From: Enterobacter kobei
Lineage (GTDB): Bacteria; Pseudomonadota; Gammaproteobacteria; Enterobacterales; Enterobacteriaceae
Reading direction: 5' to 3'
DNA: 64,000 nucleotides
Assembly (NCBI RefSeq): GCF_001729765.1
Contig: NZ_CP017181.1
Location: 310,001 to 374,000, forward strand
In this document: positions 59,925 to 64,000 of the stretch, one piece after another
Numbering within the stretch: the first letter of the stretch is position 1
Layout of the letters: each line of letters opens with the position of its first letter
Position numbers and translations under genes: made by a program
Notes under the pieces: model-generated
Databases searched by the model: none
What the model was told of the DNA's origin: nothing
Seen by the model: only the letters and a program-made list of their open reading frames with translations

Positions 59925-61216
59925 GTATGAACCGGAAACATGGGTAACACTTTAGACCGGATACATGGGTAACAGTTATAACTGGCATAGAAGAGGAGAC
60001 TCGCTATGCCCTGGACTGAGACCCGACCTATGCAACGCCTTGATTTTATCCGTGCCTGCCATGCAGGTACGGACTCCTTCTCCGCGCTTTGCCGTCTTTT
60101 TGGCATCAGCCGTAAAACCGGCTATAAATGGCTTCAGCGTTTTGACCCTTCTGACCTGTCATCTCTCTCGGACCGGTCGCGTGCGCCACGCTCCCACTCC
60201 CGGACGGTTCCTGATGATATCGCCGGACACCTGACTGCCCTGCGTCAAAAACACCCTGACTGGGGGCCAAAAAAACTGCGGATGTGGTTGCTCAATCATC
60301 ACGTCGATTTTACCGTACCTGCCGCCAGCACTATCGGCGATATCCTCAAGCGCGAAGGCCTGGTTCCGGATAAAAAACGAAAACGCAGAACACCAGGCAA
60401 TCGCCAGCCCCTGACCATCATCAGTGAGAACAATCAGGTCTGGAGCGCTGATTTTAAAGGCAAGTTCAGGCTGCTCAGCAGAGAGTACTGCCATCCTTTC
60501 ACCCTGACCGATAATCACAGCCGGTATCTGCTCAGCTGCCGGGGAACACACCGTGAGAGTGAACCCTTTGTCAGAGAGTGCCTGACGGATGCGTTCCTGG
60601 AATATGGTCTGCCGGAAGTGCTTAGAACCGATAACGGCCAGCCCTTCGCGGGAACAGGAATAGCCGGATTAAGTCGTCTTGCCGTCTGGCTAATCAAGCT
60701 GGGCATCAGGCCGGAGCGTATCAGAAAGGGGCATCCGGAAGAAAATGGCCGCCATGAGCGAATGCACCGCTCCCTGAAAAGTGCGGTGAAACAGGGCAAC
60801 ACCTTCATGACGATGGAAGAACAACAGCGGTGGTTCAGTGACTACCGGAAAGAATTTAACTACGAAAGGCCGCATGAAGCACTGGCGGGAGCAACGCCCG
60901 GAACGGTATGGCAACCCTCAAACCGACACTGGGATGGCCGTGTTCCTGAATATGCTTATCCGGAAGGAGGTACAGTCTACAGGGTGAAATCGAGGGGGAC
61001 CCTCTATATGGGAAAAAAGGGTACGGTGTTCCTGAGTGAAGCACTGACTGGGGAGTACATCATGCTGGAAGAACAAGATGATGGCCTTGAGGCCATCATC
61101 TTTAATGGGATAACGCTTGCGTACTACGACCGAAAAACCCAGAGTGTGCTCCGGATAGACTAAAAGTGTTACCTATGTTCCCGGTCTGATCTGTCACCTA
61201 TGTATCCGGTCATACA
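59925..61216 (+). mobile_element. IS481-type insertion sequence, about 1292 bp
   Basis: One transposase gene between imperfect inverted ends (GTATGAACCGGAAACATGGG on the left, TGTATGACCGGATACATAGG read inward on the right). Each end holds two 19-bp repeats of ACCGGATACATGGGTAACA type at 25-bp period (59931-59949, 59956-59974; 61167-61185, 61192-61210), likely transposase-binding sites. CTTCG flanks both sides (59920-59924, 61217-61221), the probable target duplication; the exact edge could be off by a base. The copy looks intact. Confidence 0.85.
60006..61163 (+). CDS. IS481-family DDE transposase
   Basis: 385 residues. N-terminal helix-turn-helix (about 20-50, CRLFGISRKTGYKWLQRF), integrase core with Asp in WSADFKGKF, Asp in RTDNGQPFA, and Glu in HPEENGRHERMHRSLK, then a C-terminal beta-rich tail. 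GAGGAG lies upstream of ATG 60006. No frameshift or stop is seen, so it may be active. Confidence 0.9.
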   Translation: MPWTETRPMQRLDFIRACHAGTDSFSALCRLFGISRKTGYKWLQRFDPSDLSSLSDRSRAPRSHSRTVPDDIAGHLTALRQKHPDWGPKKLRMWLLNHHVDFTVPAASTIGDILKREGLVPDKKRKRRTPGNRQPLTIISENNQVWSADFKGKFRLLSREYCHPFTLTDNHSRYLLSCRGTHRESEPFVRECLTDAFLEYGLPEVLRTDNGQPFAGTGIAGLSRLAVWLIKLGIRPERIRKGHPEENGRHERMHRSLKSAVKQGNTFMTMEEQQRWFSDYRKEFNYERPHEALAGATPGTVWQPSNRHWDGRVPEYAYPEGGTVYRVKSRGTLYMGKKGTVFLSEALTGEYIMLEEQDDGLEAIIFNGITLAYYDRKTQSVLRID

Positions 61217-61277
61217 CTTCGCTTACCGGGCCTACGTTTTTGCAGGCCGGGTAAGGTGAAGCCGCCACCCGGCAAAA
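61217..61277. repeat. Right half of the IS-split REP and a second, intact REP
   Basis: CTTCG-CTTACCGGGCCTACG (61217-61236) continues GCCCGATGGCG at 59909-59919 to rebuild one REP. A second inverted copy follows at 61245-61273 (GCCGGGTAAGG...CCACCCGGC), the usual paired BIME layout. Confidence 0.85.
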
Positions 61278-61282
61278 CAACC

Positions 61283-62557
61283 TCATTCCTCTAACGACCG
61301 CAAATGGTCATCCTTTCGCAGCGTCATCAGCGCGAAAATACTCACCACCGCCGTTGCCATCACGTAATATGCCGGAATATTCAGGTTGCCCGTCTCTTTA
61401 ATTAATCCGGTAATAATCAGTCCCGCACAGCCCGAGAAGATCGCGTTTGACAGGGAATACGCCAGCCCCAGGCCGGTATAACGCACGCGCGTCGGGAACA
61501 TTTCAGACAGCATTGCCGGCCCCGGTCCTGCCAGCATCCCCACCAGACCGCCCGCAATTAGCACCACCATCGCTTTAACGGCCAGCGTGGCGGACTCAGC
61601 CTGCAACATTTTCAGCAGCGGCAGGGCGAGCAGCAGCAGCAGGGCGGTAGCAATCATCATCACCGTGCGGCGGCCAATCTTGTCGCTCAGGATACCCGAG
61701 GGAATGATGGTCAGCGCAAAGCCGATATTCGAAATCACCGCTATCAGCAGTGCCTGATTAAACCCGGTGTGTAGCGCCGACTGGAGATAGGTTGGCATAA
61801 TCACCAGGTAGGTATACCCTGCCGCCGACCAGACCATGACCCGGCAAATGCCCATCAGAATCGTTTTGAGCGTGGCGGAGGTGCTGGCCTGAGCCACAAC
61901 CGGTTTTTCCTTCTGCTGCACAAAGCTCGGCGTCTCTTCCATACTCACACGCAGCCATAGCGCGACAGCCCCCATCGGCAGCGCAAGGAAGAATGGAATA
62001 CGCCAGCCCCAGTCATGTAATGCCTCAGGCGTGAGAAGGCCGGAGAGCAGTGCCACAATCCCCGCACCCGCTAGCAGCCCGAGCGCCACGGTAAAGGACT
62101 GCCACGCGCCATACAGACCGCGCTTGCCGCGTGGAGCGAACTCTGTCATCAACGAAACTGCACCACCATACTCTCCACCTGCAAACAATCCCTGCAAAAT
62201 GCGCAGCAGCGTAACGATCAGCGGTGCGGCAATGCCTATGCTGGCGTAGACGGGCACAAGACCAATGGCTGTGGTGGCGAGCGTCATCAGTACCAGCACA
62301 ATGATCAGCGTCGGTTTCCGGCCAATCCTGTCGCCGATGCGGCCAAATACCACCGCACCCAGGGGACGGAAGAAGAACGCGATAGCAAACGAGGCCCAGG
62401 TGAGGATCAGGCTGGTCAGTCCCGCTTCTCCCTCGAGCTGGAAGAAGTTCCTGGCAATCACGGTCGCCATAAAACCGTAGACCGCAAACTCATACCACTC
62501 GATGAAGTTACCAATGGAGCCTGCAATTAATGCTCGCTTGTGCGCATCCGGTTGCAT
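61283..62557 (-). CDS. MFS transporter, metabolite:H+ symporter (MHS) type
   Basis: A 424-residue inner-membrane protein with twelve hydrophobic segments. Opening IGNFIEWYEFAVYGF and loop motif GDRIGRKPTLI place it in the MHS group with ProP (same window), KgtP and ShiA; SVGGEY-like FAGGEYGGAV near residue 125 fits. It lacks ProP's C-terminal coiled coil, so it is likely a carboxylate or similar transporter; substrate unknown. GAGG lies seven bases before ATG 62557. E. coli has yjfIJKLMC in this interval instead. Confidence 0.85.
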   Translation of the reverse strand: MQPDAHKRALIAGSIGNFIEWYEFAVYGFMATVIARNFFQLEGEAGLTSLILTWASFAIAFFFRPLGAVVFGRIGDRIGRKPTLIIVLVLMTLATTAIGLVPVYASIGIAAPLIVTLLRILQGLFAGGEYGGAVSLMTEFAPRGKRGLYGAWQSFTVALGLLAGAGIVALLSGLLTPEALHDWGWRIPFFLALPMGAVALWLRVSMEETPSFVQQKEKPVVAQASTSATLKTILMGICRVMVWSAAGYTYLVIMPTYLQSALHTGFNQALLIAVISNIGFALTIIPSGILSDKIGRRTVMMIATALLLLLALPLLKMLQAESATLAVKAMVVLIAGGLVGMLAGPGPAMLSEMFPTRVRYTGLGLAYSLSNAIFSGCAGLIITGLIKETGNLNIPAYYVMATAVVSIFALMTLRKDDHLRSLEE

Positions 62558-62709
62558 AACGATCCTCACTGAAAGGGGTAAGAATAAATTATTCAACAAA
62601 AGCGAAGTGATGAAATAGTTTATTCTTATGTTCTGTGAGCTATTTCACGAATGATATCAGCGGGATCGCCAGCTTGTGACCCCCCTCCCATGCAGCGTGC
62701 ACGCGGCCT

Positions 62710-62725
62710 GTCCATACTTATCCTC
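62710..62725 (+). promoter_or_regulatory. Candidate aidB promoter -10
   Basis: CCATACTTATC resembles the RpoS -10. aidB in E. coli needs RpoS and Ada. No trustworthy Ada box was found; the rest of 62558-62750 shows no other feature I can support. Confidence 0.35.
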
Positions 62726-62750
62726 ATTGCCACTGAAGGAGGGAGACAGC

Positions 62751-64000
62751 ATGCACTGGCAGACCCATACCGTTTTCAATCAACCGGCACCGCTTTCAAA
62801 CAGCAACCTTTTCCTCTCCGACTGCGCCCTGCGTGACGCGGTTTCCCGCGAGGGGGCCGAGTGGGATAGCGAGCTGCTCGCCAGTATCGGGCAGCAGTTA
62901 GGGACCGCAGAGTCGCTGGAGCTGGGCAGGCTGGCCAACGTCAACCCACCGGAGCTGTTACGCTACGACGCCACCGGAGAGCGGCTGGACGATATTCGCT
63001 TTCATCCCGCCTGGCACCTGCTGATGCAGGGGCTCTGTGCCAACCGGGTACATAACCTGGCGTGGGAAGAGGAGGCGCGAAGAGGTTCCTTTGTGGCCAG
63101 AGCGGCCCGGTTTGTTTTGCATGCGCAGGTTGAAGCCGGCACGCTTTGCCCCGTCACCATGACCTTCGCCGCCACGCCGCTGTTGCAACAGTCGCTACCT
63201 AAACCGTTTCATGCATGGTTAACGCCGCTGATGAGCGATCGCTACGATCCCCATCTCGTGCCGGGTGGGCAAAAACGCGGGTTGCTGATCGGCATGGGGA
63301 TGACGGAAAAGCAGGGGGGATCCGATGTCCTGAGCAACACCACCAAAGCGGAAAAATGCAGCGACGGTAGCTACCGTCTGGTAGGCCATAAATGGTTTTT
63401 CTCCGTCCCGCAGAGTGATGCGCATCTGGTGCTGGCTCAGGCAAAAGGTGGCTTATCCTGCTTTTTTGTCCCGCGCTTTTTACCTGACGGACAACGTAAC
63501 GCCGTACGGCTGGAGCGCCTGAAGGACAAGCTCGGGAACCGCTCCAACGCGAGCAGCGAGGCGGAGTTTCTTGATGCCTCCGGCTGGCTGCTGGGGGAAG
63601 AAGGGGAAGGGGTACGGCAGATCCTCAAAATGGGCGGTCTGACGCGCTTCGACTGCGCGCTGGGCAGCCATGGTTTAATGCGCCGGGCACTGTCTGTGGC
63701 GTTGTACCACGCTCATCAGCGGCAAACCTTCGGTAAAAATCTCATCGATCAGCCGTTAATGCGTGAGGTCTTAAGCCGCATGGCGCTGATGCTGGAGGGG
63801 CAAACGGCACTGCTGTTCCGTCTCGCCCGCGCGTGGGATAAACGTGTGGATCCGCAAGAGGCGGCCTGGGCACGGCTGTTTACGCCGGCCGCGAAATTTA
63901 GCGTCTGCAAAGCGGGTATCCCGTTCGTGGCAGAGGCAATGGAGGTGTTGGGCGGCGTAGGGTACTGCGAGGAGAGTGAGCTTCCCCGCCTGTATCGCGA
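62751..64000 (+). CDS. aidB: Alkylation-response acyl-CoA dehydrogenase-like protein AidB (3' end outside window)
   Basis: Flavoprotein of the Ada adaptive response that binds DNA and is thought to protect promoters from alkylation. Starts MHWQTHTVFNQPAPLSNSNL at ATG 62751 with GGAGGG upstream. 416 codons are visible of about 541, all in one frame to the right edge, ending in GYCEESELPRLYR. FAD-binding motifs GMTEKQGGSDV (about 184-194) and RFDCALGSHGLMRRAL (about 300-315) are intact. Confidence 0.95.
   Translation, partial: MHWQTHTVFNQPAPLSNSNLFLSDCALRDAVSREGAEWDSELLASIGQQLGTAESLELGRLANVNPPELLRYDATGERLDDIRFHPAWHLLMQGLCANRVHNLAWEEEARRGSFVARAARFVLHAQVEAGTLCPVTMTFAATPLLQQSLPKPFHAWLTPLMSDRYDPHLVPGGQKRGLLIGMGMTEKQGGSDVLSNTTKAEKCSDGSYRLVGHKWFFSVPQSDAHLVLAQAKGGLSCFFVPRFLPDGQRNAVRLERLKDKLGNRSNASSEAEFLDASGWLLGEEGEGVRQILKMGGLTRFDCALGSHGLMRRALSVALYHAHQRQTFGKNLIDQPLMREVLSRMALMLEGQTALLFRLARAWDKRVDPQEAAWARLFTPAAKFSVCKAGIPFVAEAMEVLGGVGYCEESELPRLYR

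Noticed and set aside
62587..62599. Possible Ada box before aidB (AAT-N6-ACAA)
   Set aside because: It differs from the AAT-N6-GCAA form, lies over 150 bases upstream of aidB and nearer the divergent MFS gene, and such a short motif is expected by chance.

Overview
The window reads as a stretch of enterobacterial chromosome, most likely Enterobacter (E. cloacae complex or a close relative). Nearly all proteins are close, full-length counterparts of Escherichia coli proteins. The gene order from the tRNA-Phe gene to rlmB follows the 94-95 min region of the E. coli map almost gene for gene. The genus is suggested by a chromosomal ampR-ampC pair of the ACT/MIR type sitting between blc and frdD. 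These comparisons come from memory of the families, not from a database search.

Layout. 1-5.1 kb: the end of an unidentified gene, a gene resembling the RdcB family, kdgT with a KdgR-like operator, proP with both of its known promoter types, and a NicO-family metal transporter. 5.3-10.5 kb: a complete rRNA operon (two promoters, 16S, 23S, 5S, terminator) whose 16S-23S spacer holds no tRNA. 10.6-20.8 kb: tRNA-Phe, yjdC, dsbD, cutA, dcuA, aspA, fxsA, yjeH, groES-groEL. 20.8-23.1 kb: an iadA-yjiG-yjiH block that E. coli keeps elsewhere. 23.2-29.8 kb: yjeI, epmB, efp, ecnA, ecnB, a LuxR-type regulator, sugE (gdx) with a guanidine-II riboswitch, blc, ampC, ampR. 29.8-42.7 kb: frdDCBA, epmA, yjeM, mscM, psd, rsgA, orn and three identical tRNA-Gly genes. 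42.7-43.0 kb: a cluster of DnaA boxes at the position of E. coli datA. 43.0-59.9 kb: queG, the nnr-tsaE-amiB-mutL-miaA-hfq-hflX-hflK-hflC superoperon, yjeT, purA, nsrR, rnr, rlmB. 59.9-61.2 kb: an IS481-type insertion sequence lodged inside a REP palindrome. 61.2-64.0 kb: an MHS-type MFS transporter and aidB, which runs off the window.

How the genes work together. efp, epmA and epmB (but not epmC) make up the EF-P beta-lysylation system, and amiB in the same window carries an eight-proline run of the type EF-P helps translate. dcuA, aspA and frdABCD serve anaerobic C4-dicarboxylate and fumarate respiration. cutA-dsbD supplies periplasmic reductant. rsgA, hflX, rlmB, rnr, miaA, tsaE, queG and orn serve ribosome assembly, tRNA modification and RNA turnover. 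mscM and proP answer osmotic stress.

No wholly unknown multi-gene system was found. The most rewarding non-routine features are the palindromic repeat translated in frame inside dsbD, the IS element in the loop of a REP hairpin, the tRNA-less rRNA spacer, the datA-like locus, the moved iadA block with a clean operator-like palindrome, and the poorly known RdcB-like gene at the left edge.
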